Origin: Epiperipatus broadwayi
Taxonomy: Eukaryota > Onychophora > Udeonychophora > Euonychophora > Peripatidae
Assembly: GCA_028023455.1 (NCBI GenBank)
Contig: JAQFVV010000022.1
Location: 8,639,100 to 8,703,099 of the forward strand
Reading direction: 5' to 3'
Length of the DNA stretch: 64,000 nucleotides
Position numbers and translations under genes: made by a program. Of this stretch, positions 37,141 through 47,510 are shown piece after piece; within the stretch, counting starts at the first letter, position 1; the number at the start of each line of letters is the position of its first letter. Under the pieces are notes generated by a model that did no database searches, had not been told where the DNA came from, and saw nothing but the letters and a program-made list of their open reading frames with translations.

Positions 37141-38551
37141 ACCAAAAAAACCATTAATGTTACAAAGATGCTATTTCTAGCTGGAATGTCTAGCATCCAG
37201 TGCATCAATTAAATTTGTCTGTGGTTATGTTCTTGATAAAAGAATTGTTCACTTTTATTCCTTAAATTTCTTAATCCTTATTAAAAGTTATTCATTGAGT
37301 GATTTCAGTAAAACAGTTGATTGTTGATCTTCCTCATCCATTAAATCCAATATATTATTATCAACTGCAGATGTCCATCAAAGTTCAATATTACTATTTA
37401 TTTCACTCAACTGCAAAGTTCTCCATGATTTACAATGAAGCCTATAAATCTTGACTTACTTGTACCAATTATGAAGAGTATGATTAGCATTGTAGGAATC
37501 CACTAGGTTATTCCAACTATGAAAAGTGTGATTAGCTTTGTAAGATTCTTTCCTATTGTTTTATAGAACACAGAGATTGATGGCAAAATCATATTTTAAC
37601 AATTGGTTTCTGTAACCCTAAAGGCCATTGTGATTCAACAATGACTCTTTCCTATTTATAATATTTCAATTCTACTTGTCTAGATTGAATCCATTGTGTT
37701 GACCAGTAATCAATGCTTCGATTTGTGCAATCCAATAGTTTGCAATCAATCTTTATAGTATTCTAAATAATTGTTGAATTAAGCAATGTTAACTTATTTG
37801 CAACTTCAGTATTTCTGTTTATATCTATGACACCATTTATACTTATTTTAATCTTTCAATCGTCGTTTTTTGGCTCAGGATTCTCTTAGTTGTAATTGTG
37901 TGTTGATTTGAAAATTTTTTATTTTTTGTGGCACCCCAATTTCACCGGAAGTGGCCCAATAACTTTTGATCAGATCATCAGAAAAATTTAAATTTTTGTG
38001 CAGGGAGGTAGCTTAAACCATACTCTATATTGTTTGATTCTAAAATTGAGATCGAATTAACGTTCAAAATAATTTTTTTTATTTTTCCCCTGCACTGTTT
38101 TGCTGCATTCGGCCACTTCCAGTTTGACACCACGGTATCGTACCTTTTTTCTCATGACAGATTTACTGATAAATTTTTTTTTCACATTGTTCTGTGATTA
38201 TTTTTTATATCTAGTATGTTCCCTGGGCCATTTCCTGTCTTCCCTGGCTGATTTGCAGCCTTAGAAACTTGTTCTACTTTACAAATATCAGATGTTACAG
38301 TGAAATTCTTAAAGCTATCTTTGCAAATCATTTTTTTCTTTTTATTTCTTTAACGTTTTCAATGGAGTTTAACTTCCAAATCACTTCTCAACTTGTTCTG
38401 TTACTGAAAATTAGGATTTCTAGTAGCTCCTTTCATTGTTTGATCAATTGGATTCGTTTAAAATCTTTTTCAAAGTCTTAATGTTACACTACAGCTTTTT
38501 TGGAATTACTTATTCTGGCTTTTGCCTTTTCCAATAGCAGCCATTTGCGCT
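37141..38551. other. Intergenic DNA, no gene seen
   Basis: Moderately AT-rich. The part 37890-38260 has CACTTCC-type repeated words (GGAAGTGGCCCAATAACTT and CGGCCACTTCCAG) in opposite orientations, possibly an old foldback. No coding feature. Confidence 0.45.
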
Positions 38552-38730
38552 AAACATCACATGATCATTATTTCTTATGCTAGCACATAACTGTTATTAA
38601 AACAGGCAAAACTCTCTCCATACAGTAGTACTCTGGTTGGCACTGAGTGGCACTACTGTATGGAGAGAGTTTTGCCTGTTTTAATAACAGTTATGTGCTA
38701 GCATAAGAAATAGTGATCATGAGATGTTTA
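38552..38730. repeat. HR2 terminal foldback, near-perfect palindrome
   Basis: Arms of about 78 bp from TAAACATCACATGATCATTA through CAAAACTCTCTCCATACAGT, separated by under 20 bp of GTACTCTGGTTGGCACTGAG. It has only the HR2 ends, without ribozyme or body. The very high arm identity implies recent formation or inversion. Confidence 0.85.
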
Positions 38731-39363
38731 GTGGTTTAATTATATTTCTTCATTGTTTTACTCAAGTATGATTGTTTCACTGTTGAATTATTCTTGTTAC
38801 TTCTAATATATTTTATTACATAGTTTGTTTTGTAGTTTTAAGTATTGTTTTTTTTTTTTTAAATTAAAAATCTAAGTCTCAAATTCACCTTCTCAAACAT
38901 GCCTTTTAAAAAAAATATTAAGTCATATTTTCTTTATTATCAAGTTATTTTTACCAAAATTTCTCCACCCAAGTTTAATCTCATTATTAATTTCATTCAC
39001 TATGTTTTCTGACCAATATATTTTTAATTAACTTTTAATTCAGTATTATAAATATTGAATATTTTTAAAGACTTTATAGCATTCATCTTAATTTCCTTAC
39101 TTTCATCTGATAATTCTTCCAACATTTCCTGAAACTTTGAAGCAATAAATATGGATATTTTAAATAAGACCCAATCCATAAAATGCTTCTTATAAAGCTT
39201 CTTTAAAAAGTTTTGGAAATATGGAATCACTTTGATGTACTCAATGTTAATTTTTATTATTATCATTATGTAATCTAAGTAATGCTGTTTCATTTTAATA
39301 AATATTCTTTAGAATATAGTAATATTCTAGGTCTATATTTTCATCATCCAAAGACTTAATCAC

Positions 39364-39377
39364 TGTTGGAATGTTTA
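39364..39377. repeat. Target-site duplication, left copy (14 bp)
   Basis: TGTTGGAATGTTTA is repeated exactly at 40224-40237, flanking the HR2 dimer. Removing the insertion and one copy restores the continuity of the RTE reading (...DSINIPTVIKSL...). Confidence 0.85.
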
Positions 39378-39611
39378 AATCATTAAACATCACATGATCA
39401 CCATTTCTTATGCTTGTTTAAGCTGTTAAAACAGGCAAAACTCTCCATACAGTAGTGCCACTCATGGCAATCCAAAGTAATCAATGGATGCAAGAAGGTT
39501 TGTGCATAAAGTCCCTATCTAGTGCCTACTCAACCAATATTCCCAGAGTAGTTTCTAGGTGACTGCTGGAGGGTTGCATTTGATCCTAAGATCTAGGTGC
39601 AGTGCTTTCAG

Positions 39612-39669
39612 ATCCAAGGCTCTTCACTGATGAAAATCCACAAGGTAGAAACTAGTCTGGGGATATTGG
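39612..39669 (+). ncRNA. Hammerhead ribozyme, HR2 dimer, first
   Basis: CTGATGA (39627-39633), GAAAC, TA loop and GTC are intact. Outer stem I ATCCAA pairs with TTGGT, allowing one end wobble, and inner stem TCTTCA/TGGGGA pairs with two G-U. Stem II (ATCC-type against GGTA) is weak, so activity is uncertain. Confidence 0.65.
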
Positions 39670-40066
39670 TTGAGTAAACATTAGTGAGAAATTTCATGCA
39701 CAAACCTTCTTCCATCCATTGATTACTCTGGCTTGCACTGAGTGGCACTACTGTATGGAGAGTTTTTTCTGTTTAAACAGCTTCAGCAACCATAAAAATA
39801 GTGATCATGTGATTTTTAGTGGTTTAATACCAATCTTCCATAATAGGATAGTGATAGCTATGGTTATTGAAGAATCAAAGACACCAAAATATATGAGTAT
39901 TGAACTGAATTCAGACCTATATGACTATATAAGCTAATGAGCTTGGATTGAAAATTTTATTATGGTTTCAATTTTGGATTCATAGTTTCATAGTTAAGTA
40001 AAGATAAAAGGTGGCTGCTGGAGGGTTGCATTGGATTCTAAGATCTATTATGTGCAGTGCTCTCAG

Positions 40067-40124
40067 ATCCAAGGTGCCTCACTGATGAAAGTCACAGGCT
40101 AGACACTAGTCTGGGGATATTAGT
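40067..40124 (+). ncRNA. Hammerhead ribozyme, HR2 dimer, second, mutated
   Basis: CTGATGA at 40082-40088 is intact, but GAAA is changed to GACA and stem II is poor. It lies 455 nt after the first ribozyme in the same orientation. Confidence 0.6.
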
Positions 40125-40223
40125 TGAGTAGGCATTAGATAGGGATTTTATGCGCAAAATTTCTTGCATCCATTGATTACTCTGACTTACATTGAGAGGC
40201 ACTACTGTATGGAAAGTTTTGTT

Positions 40224-40237
40224 TGTTGGAATGTTTA
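40224..40237. repeat. Target-site duplication, right copy (14 bp)
   Basis: An exact copy of 39364-39377. The RTE sequence continues immediately after it as TGGAATCAAATAATTTTTCA (minus-strand DYEKLFDSINIP). Confidence 0.85.
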
Positions 40238-41830
40238 TGGAATCAAATAATTTTTCATAATCTATAATCCAAAGCATAAGGATTGCTCTTACTCTTTAGT
40301 TCTTTCTATAGCTTTTCACAATACTTGAATGTAATCCACTGTGCTGTAACAACTCCTTTTAAATCCAATTTGATTTTTTGGATGGTTTAAGTCCAAAATT
40401 CTCTGTAAATGAATTATAACTTTAGTAGACATCTTTTATACAATTGACCAAAATTGATAGCTCTGTAATTTCTAATATCTTCTTTTGTATCTTTTTTAAA
40501 TATTAACATCTGGAAAATCATTATTGTTTAAACATTTAATGTATAGTTTTGCAAATAATTTTTTTATTTCTTAATCTTTTTTTAAAGATATCAACAATAC
40601 ATCTATCTCTTCCTAGAACTTTCTCCTCTTCATAGATTTAATTGTACATTTCACATCTTTATTAAAATATGTAGCAAATCAGATATGGTAATTGTAGTGG
40701 ATCCTTTTTTTGTTTTTTATTATTTTTTAGTTTTTTTAAACAAAATTCTTCCATATGGTTCACAATATTGTTCCTCATTTTAGTATTAGTGTTATCTTTT
40801 TTTTTTAATTGTTGCATGAATTTGTTTTGCAATGCCAAATTGTTGAGCCTTAGTTTTGACAATTTTATTATTTTCATTAGCTTTTCTTGCCTACTCACAC
40901 GTATTTTTTTAATATCATTATTAAAACTTTTTATATCATTTATATACTTAAGTATATTACTTAAAAATAATTTATTTTTTCTTTTCTTTATACATTGCTT
41001 TGTTTCAGTTGAAACTTTGTTGATAAAATGCTGTTTTTTTGTATTAGCTATTTATATAGCAATTCCTAGAGACATATTAATTATCTTCTTATTGAATTTG
41101 GATCATGACTGAACCATCATAATTTACAAGTTGTAGCTAAAACTCCTTTTGTTATTACTGCAAGTTTAGTTATTTTCTATTCTCTTTCTTAATAGTTTTG
41201 CCTATTAGGCCTTGTTTTAGCATACGTCTTATATTTACTGGTATAATTTTCTGCTTTGATGATTCTTTTATTTACAATAAAGTCTTGAAATACAAATTTT
41301 TTTTAATCAAAATAAATTGCAATCCTGCTATCCTTTATTTCAGTGCTTCCATGATTAGTTTCGATTTTTTTTTTTTAATTAAAAAAATCATGATATACAC
41401 ATTTTCCCCCAACAAATTTCATGAGTCTACTAACTTTCCATACTGACATCATATCTAAATTTACTCTCAATGTTTTAATCTTTCAATCGTTTTTTTTTCC
41501 AATTCTGACATTAAAATCTCCCTTGCCAGTTCTAAAATGTTGGTTCAAATGATCAAACACATTCTGTACATCTCAATAAAAAATCCATTACTTCTTAATC
41601 AGAATAAAAACATGTTGAAGCATAAATCTGAATTATCTGCATTTGGTATATGTCATTAAATTGGATACCCAATCTTATCTTTTTGTTTGATATTACCTCA
41701 ATTTCCACTATGTTGTTCTTCCACTTTTTATTTATAATGAATACCATTTCATTTGAGTTTTTAATATTTGGAATTTTATAACAAAGTTCACTTTTCAAAT
41801 CAGTTATCTATTCATTTTTTTTTTAACTTG

Positions 41831-42445
41831 ACAAAAATTTTAATATGCCATTTAATATTAAATTTATTAAACATTTCTTTATTAGAAAGTGATATCTAAT
41901 TGAGTTAGTTAAATAAAAATTTATTATAAAATGATAACTTAAAGTTTGCAATCATGGATTTCTTAGCTCTCCTCTGTCTTTTAACTATTACATTGACTAA
42001 GACTTTTGCAACTGCTTCACAGTAAAGAACCAAAATTTAGTTTTGCCTGTAATTTACAAACATGCATTCACAGACTTATTTTACCATAAAAAAATCTACT
42101 GGTGTTAAAACTTCCCTGTAACTGAAAGGAAAAAAAAATCACGTTTTTTCTTGGTTTTAAATTTAAAGATAAAAGCCAGTCAACATATTACACTGGCTGA
42201 TGCATGTTAGTAAATTACCCAATCTTGTTTGTTTGTTTGCCATACAAATATTTATATAGTAATAGTAGCTGCAACATGAAAAATGTATGAAATAAGCATT
42301 AATAATTTGACCTATTCAGTTCCTTTAAGGTCTTAAAGACAATTTAAGTACTTTTATCTCAGTTAAGAACAAAATCTTTTCTGTATCCTGAAGTGTGATA
42401 ATGGTAATTATTTATTTTTAAGATCATCTTTATAAAATGTTAATG
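41831..42445. other. AT-rich intergenic DNA, no gene seen
   Basis: The first part may still belong to the 5' end of the decayed RTE element on the minus strand, but nothing is recognisable. Confidence 0.45.
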
Positions 42446-42605
42446 CTTACTAAAGCAATAAACCTAAAGCATGTGCGGTTGAAAATGCGATGGTAGGGAC
42501 CTCTACAGGTCTTAACCACAAGCTTATGCAATGCGTAGAGGTCCCTACCTTCGCATTTTCAACCGCACCTGCTTTAGGTTTATTGCCTTAGTAAATATTA
42601 CTTAC
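42446..42605. repeat. FB1 foldback element, copy 2
   Basis: Palindrome with arms of about 70 bp (GCAATAAACCTAAAGCATGT, AAAATGCGATGGTAGGGACC and the reverse) around a short AGCTTATGCAATGC centre. Same ends as 191-390 (GTAAATATTACTTAC). The arm sequence near AAACCTAAAGC differs from copy 1 on both sides in a paired way. Confidence 0.87.
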
Positions 42606-42791
42606 GTGATCAATGTGAGTTAAATAAATTTATAGTTACAACTTTAAAATGTTTATGCTGAATGAAAAAAAGAATTCTGTAATTATAGCCTACATTTATG
42701 TAGAATCTGGTAGTAGAAGCCTGTCCATTAAAGTATAAAGATTTGCTATCTTAATATAAACTGAGCACTGATTATATATATATGTGTAGGA

Positions 42792-42859
42792 GATGATAAT
42801 CTGGACCAATTGATGAGTGCTGGTTCAGCATGAAATACATATATCAGTGATTATTTATC
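42792..42859 (+). ncRNA. Hammerhead ribozyme, HR1 dimer, first, C3 mutated
   Basis: TTGATGA at 42810-42816 has C3 changed to T, an essential base. Stem II GTGCT/AGCAT, GAAA and the outer stem I (GATGATAATC with GATTATTTATC) are intact. Predicted inactive by a single substitution. Confidence 0.7.
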
Positions 42860-42933
42860 TTTTCTACATGTGTGTGGCCATGTGTATCAGTAGTATGAAT
42901 TAGTGTGGATAGTTGAAGGTTGCTCGAAAGTCT

Positions 42934-42945
42934 GAGTTCAAACCC
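42934..42945 (+). promoter_or_regulatory. Possible Pol III box B in HR1 tail
   Basis: GAGTTCAAACCC fits the box B pattern GTTCRANNCC. A convincing box A at the normal distance is not seen, so internal Pol III transcription is only a possibility. Confidence 0.35.
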
Positions 42946-43246
42946 AATTAAGTTCCAGGTATAAATATTTCAAATCTTACACATTAAGGCTGCATTCTGC
43001 TCATTCCTCTTCTATGTATTTAAATGGATACTGTCCTATACATGAGGGGTCAGAGTGACTTGAGGTCAACATGAGCATAACAACAATATTGGAATCATCT
43101 TGGGATTTTGACATTCCATCATCATATTTTTAATGACATGGATGGCTGAAGAGTTGGAGGTTGGAGTGGATTGAAGCCTGTCCATTAAAGTATAAAGATT
43201 TTTTATCTTAATATAAACTGAGTACTGATTATATATGTGTGTGGGA

Positions 43247-43314
43247 GATAATAATCTGGACCAACTGATGAGTGCTGGTTCAGAACAAAATAGTTATATT
43301 GGTGATTATTTATC
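43247..43314 (+). ncRNA. Hammerhead ribozyme, HR1 dimer, second, decayed
   Basis: CTGATGA (43265-43271), inner stem I CCAA/TTGG and outer stem I ATAATC/GATTAT are intact. The stem II 3' side and GAAA are replaced by AGAACAAAATAG, so the fold is broken. Confidence 0.65.
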
Positions 43315-43388
43315 TTTTCTACATGTGTATGGTCATGTGTATCAGTAGTATGACATAGTGTGGATAGTTGAAGGGTACTTGAAAGTCT

Positions 43389-43400
43389 GAGTTCAAATCC
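43389..43400 (+). promoter_or_regulatory. Possible Pol III box B in HR1 tail, second unit
   Basis: GAGTTCAAATCC, the same element as at 42934 and closer to consensus. Related words occur at 35060-35075 and, on the minus strand, near 31540-31555. Confidence 0.35.
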
Positions 43401-43448
43401 CCTTAATGTACACTTCTAAAATAAAAAATAATGAATGGTTTATTGCCC

Positions 43449-43524
43449 AGGTGCTCATAAGAAATTTGAACACTCAAAGTAAATTTAGGTGCTCATAAGA
43501 AATTTGAACACTCAAAGTAAATTT
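43449..43524. repeat. Perfect 38-bp tandem duplication
   Basis: AGGTGCTCATAAGAAATTTG and the next 18 bases occur twice with no difference (43449-43486 and 43487-43524). A recent local duplication. Confidence 0.95.
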
Positions 43525-44734
43525 GTGGACTTTGGATTCCAGAATCTGCAACTCTACCCTTACAGCAAATTATATAATGCAATGCATTACACATACTGAA
43601 AGTTACAAAGTAAAGCCAAACAATATAATAGCAAAAAAAAAAAAAAACGTTCAAATACATATGTTAAAAGATTTCTCATATTCGCAAAAATAGAAATGAT
43701 TTTGAATAGCCCTAATGTTTATTTATAATGTTTTAATAACCATTTATGATTTTTAAAAACTAATAAACATTCTCACTTAACATCAATTATTTACTAATGG
43801 AAAAGAAGAATCACAATATAAATTAAGTTTAATTACAAAATGTATTTCTTTTAGATGAGCATTTAATTAATTTATTTTAGAGATGTTCATAAAAGCAAAT
43901 TTTCACTTTATATTGTAAACTGAGTCTTTATCATAATTGATTAGTTTTCAAATAACAACATGATGATTGAATTTATAAGTAATGGAGGGGGGGTCAAATC
44001 CTATGAGAATTTTAATAATATTTAATCATGATGGTAGTATAATAAAGTTGCAGTAAGTAACAAAAATTAAGTAGCTGACTGCCATATGACAAAGACCTAT
44101 TCAGTAAGCCCAATAAAGGAGCAGTGAAAAAGAAGGCATTATTCGTCAGTCTTACTAGTTGCAAGTTAATGAGAATTTGCATGTTTTTCTGTTTGTTTTT
44201 ATTTATAATTAAAATAGATAGATGCCCATTTACCAACCAGTATTGAGTGGCTCTATAGTTTGGCTACCTAAAAAAATTCTAGCATAAAAATTTCCATAAT
44301 TTGACTTCCAAATGAAATGAATGACAGTTGAATTAATTTCTTTGAAAAACATGTAATCTCTATTTTTGTGGGAGTGTTAATATTATATAGAACTATATAT
44401 ATATGTAATAAAAAGTGACTGTCTTAATGGAAAAAAAAAACAATTCTTATCTTCCGACGTTTATTATTTTAGCCTTTCAAATCAAATGCATTTTTCATGC
44501 AATATATCATAATCATGACTTCTAATAAATCTGTGTGTGTATATATATTTAAAAAACAAAATAAGCATATGAATAAATAAGTTTTACAAAAAATAATAAT
44601 TATTTTAAAAACTAATGCAAAATTAATTTTCTGTACATTACTTTTTTTAATAGAATACATCTTTTTCTTGATTTCACCATAACTATGACACTTATTGTAA
44701 ACTTTAGAAATTGATAGATGCCAGATGGTAGTAC
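43525..44734. other. AT-rich intergenic DNA, no gene seen
   Basis: Open frames at 44012-44236 (-) and 44469-44822 (-) have no domain; the latter runs into an HR2 relic. Confidence 0.5.
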
Positions 44735-45130
44735 TCAATAAATTTGTATGTAATGCTGGACATCCAAGACTAGTTTCAAGTTTATGATTTTCATCAGTGA
44801 AGAGCTTTGTATTATCCAACAATACACCTGCATCTTTAAGTTCTAATGCATCTTCTTTTTAGCAGCCATCAGTTATCTTTGTTTTGCTGTCAAGTTATCA
44901 ACCCAGATTTAAAAAAAAAAACAGAGAGATAAATGATGAATGCTAAAAGGAAGTTGTACTATATCCTAAAGGTTTAGGTGCTCTGTTCCAAGATCCCAAA
45001 CTTCTCACTGATGAAATCCATAAGTTTAAAACTGGTTTGGGTATATTGGTATGAAAGTGCTATAGAGAGATTTATTAAGCACTACCCTTTGGCATTTATA
45101 TTTATGGAAGCTTACATTGGGTGATATAAC
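44735..45130. mobile_element. HR2 hammerhead repeats, inverted pair, strongly decayed
   Basis: A minus-strand ribozyme region (44755-44820: CTGATGA opposite 44791-44797, GAAAC and GTC intact, stem I poor) faces a plus-strand one (about 45004-45050: CTGATGA intact, GAAA lost). The body words match HR2 loosely (TCTAATGCATC, GGTGCTCTGTTCCAAG). This is an old copy of the inverted arrangement seen at 15.2-15.7 kb. Confidence 0.65.
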
Positions 45131-45989
45131 TATGGCAAAAGCACAAAGTTGTGCTGAAATGACATTTTATTAGCTAGAGTTATGTGATTACATATCTTAT
45201 TGATTTTACACATCTTATTTTGTTGCTCATTAATATTAACAACAGCAATTTAATATTCAAATTTGAATGCACCATTAAAAGGTAGATCATTATTTTTACT
45301 ATTCACAAAATTAAAAAATAAATAATTAGGATAATTAAGGATGTTTTTAATAGATTTCCAAATAATTGGTATTGAAGATTTGGCAAAATTTTTAAAAGTT
45401 TCATTTTAATAAACTGCTGGTATTTAAAATAATAATATGCAGAATTTTCAAAAATAAAAGTAAAACAGAAATACGACTGATAATTTAAATTATATATATA
45501 TACTTATAAGTACTATAAGTTAATAGTTATTTAAAACCTGTTACATATTATGTTACTTAATGCAGTATATGTATTTTACCATATTAGTACACCCTGAACA
45601 TGTGTCATTGTACATATCTATTATTACTTTTTTTTTGTATTTGGACTTTAGATTATTATTAAATAGGAATGACTACTTATTGAATTGCCAATTTAGATGC
45701 TTTCTTTAATTTCACTTTATATTTGCATTATCTTTGATAAGAATTAAAATGTTTTGTTTAATTGTTTAAAGAATTATTGTTAACATTTTAGAATATAAAA
45801 CAATTCACAATTTCTTTCTTTTATCTTTTAAAATAATACTACATTAGTTTCCTCTAAAGTTAAAACTATTGAGAATTTTCCAATGTTTAACAACAAACCT
45901 TCAGATTATACTTGAATCATTTATTACTAATCACGACCTAAAATTCAATCAAAAGAAACAGGATCCAACTAGTATAAAAAAATAAAAAT
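45131..45989. other. AT-rich intergenic DNA, no gene seen
   Basis: No recognised feature. Confidence 0.55.
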
Positions 45990-47215
45990 CATTGTGAACC
46001 CTGAAGGACTTTGGTTGGTGGGTTTAGCAGCTGCTGTGAACATTTGCAGACACAGGAGTCTGATGATGATCAAGGGCAGATGTTCATCTTTATTGACCTC
46101 AGTGTGCAAATGATATGGACAAATGATTTATTGTCATGGTGTGCAAGTAAATCCAGCTTGATTTCAAGATTACATGAATTAAATGTTGTATTGGTGGATG
46201 TGAGTTTGCACTCCTTTTCCTCAAGTGTGATGATAGTGGTCATAAGGGGCTTGGTTCATTTGAGGGGATGGTCAACGATCATTGTCTAGCCTGGGAATAC
46301 CTGCCAGGAGGGTGAAAGTCACTACCTTCACATGGACTTCGCCATGAAGGGCTACTGCACCCCTTGATGGATCATTTGATAGGTCAGTGTTGATTTGCAC
46401 TCACTATCATTAGGTTTCATTTGTTAGCTTTAAATTTAGTGCATTTGTAAAGCGGTTGGTCTGTTTTGAGCCACCACCTTTTTTTTTTGTAACATCGATG
46501 GAGTTCTGTTTTGTGGGCATGGGCTGCACTCCCCTCTTTTTCTTCAGGAGTGACTGGTTGTAGTCATTAGGTATCTGGTTTATGGTGTGGGCTGTTAACA
46601 ATTTTGCCACTGCCCAGAACGCCTGCCAGGGGCTACATGGTCAAAGTTGGTGCTATTCCTGCTATGATTGGCTGCTGTGTCTTCTGATAGGCTGGTTTTG
46701 GGCAGTGTAGATCTGGCTCTTTACTTATTACTTCTTAGTTTTTACCCAAGTTGGCTTTCCAATTTTGGGCAGGTAGACTGCTTGTAGTCCCTGCTCATTT
46801 GGACTGCTAATTGGGAGGCAGAGGTATTCAGAATGGTCTTGACATGGCTCGGCTGTGGTTTGAGAGTTTATTGCTTGGTGAACTTGGGACTTGGACCTCT
46901 CTGCCTGTTGTAGTGGTTGGCATAATGCTGGACTTCACCTATTCAGCTGAAGCATTTGAGTCTTCACTTCAGGGCTCCAGGGGTGGGACCATTGGGTGAT
47001 GGTTAACTTCTCAACATCCAGGCCATGTGGATCTATGTAAAGATACACATTAATCACATTACAGCAATTTTTATGGATGTAATTATTTTTGAACATATGT
47101 ACATTTTACCTTGTTATATTGAATCACTGTGTAATCCTCAATGGGTAAGTGTACCCAAAATTTTTGTAATCTTTTATTAATAAAGGTTACTTTGAGGAAA
47201 AAGAAAAGTGCATAT
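45990..47215 (+). repeat. Repeat family J, long copy with internal ~320-bp periodicity
   Basis: GC-rich island of about 1.2 kb. Two diverged internal units can be aligned: TTCCTCAAGTGTGATGATAG to GCCAGGAGGGTGAAAGTC (about 46218-46320) and TTCTTCAGGAGTGACTGGTT to GCCAGGGGCTACATGGTC (about 46540-46640). A third, weaker unit may start near 46800. The end has an AATAAAGG motif at 47180 and an A-rich tail, as in a retroposed transcript. Open frames (46011-46289, 46811-46999, +) show no known domain. Related short copy at 36905-37140. Confidence 0.65.
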
Positions 47216-47277
47216 ATGTTTTGCTCTTAACAAAACAGCAATATATATATTCTTAAACCATAAGTGATGATGAGATG

Positions 47278-47510
47278 AGATGTACTGTGATTTCTCCTTT
47301 ATTGGAGTCAGGAATCTCTTAGCTACCATGCCCAGAGAAACCTGTTAGCCACTTTACCTTCATTTTCCATTCCCTGCCCTAAGTTTTTCCCATATTCTTC
47401 TCTATTCTGCTCCATCCCATTTCCACAACATAATCTTTGACAACTCCATGGCTTTTGTATCTAAATCCCCTTTATCTTTTTCCAAACCCAGCATAAAAAA
47501 CAAGAATCCA
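47278..47510. repeat. Repeat family K, copy 2
   Basis: Homologous to 21465-21665, with short insertions. It lies just after the family J island, so J and K might be parts of one larger decayed element, but at 21.5 kb no J sequence is adjacent. Confidence 0.75.

Larger units (their letters stand above)
39378..40223 (+). mobile_element. HR2 dimer inserted in an RTE element
   Basis: An 846-bp insertion carrying two plus-strand hammerheads whose cores start at 39627 and 40082, a spacing of 455 nt. It begins with an inverted HR2 end (AACATCACATGATCACCA, then CAGGCAAAACTCTCCATACA) and ends inside the matching plus-strand end (CACTACTGTATGGAAAG). A complete unit lies between the two ribozymes. No protein is encoded. 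The 14-bp target-site duplication and interruption of a retrotransposon reading frame show true transposition, most likely by reverse transcription in trans. Confidence 0.88.
38890..41830 (-). pseudogene. RTE-clade non-LTR retrotransposon, near full-length but decayed
   Basis: An endonuclease plus reverse transcriptase polyprotein remnant read on the minus strand. From its 5' side: the APE-type endonuclease, with an IIQIYASTCFYSD motif in the open piece at 41595-41798; a Lys-rich linker (40662-40898); then reverse transcriptase with IDYEKLFDSINIP at 40277-40230. After the HR2 insertion it resumes with IPTVIKSLDDE-type residues (39370-39340) and ends in an ELSDESKEIKMN region near 39085. Stops and frame shifts are frequent. 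RTE proteins nick DNA and copy their RNA at the nick. No functional copy remains here, and the 3' terminal region is missing or unrecognisable past 38890. Confidence 0.82.
42715..43410 (+). mobile_element. HR1 hammerhead repeat, head-to-tail dimer
   Basis: Two plus-strand ribozyme regions (cores at 42810 and 43265) lie 455 nt apart with one full HR1 unit between them. The unit contains CATGAGGGGTCAGAGTGACT, GACATTCCATCATCA, GAGTTGGAGGTTGGAGTGGA and AGCCTGTCCATTAAAGTATA. Each ribozyme is followed about 75 nt later by GAAAGTCTGAGTTCAAA, a Pol III box B-like element. No open frame. Confidence 0.87.

Noticed and set aside
40768-41446. Phe/Ile-rich plus-strand open frames resembling membrane proteins
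   Set aside because: They are antisense shadows of the decayed RTE element on the minus strand.
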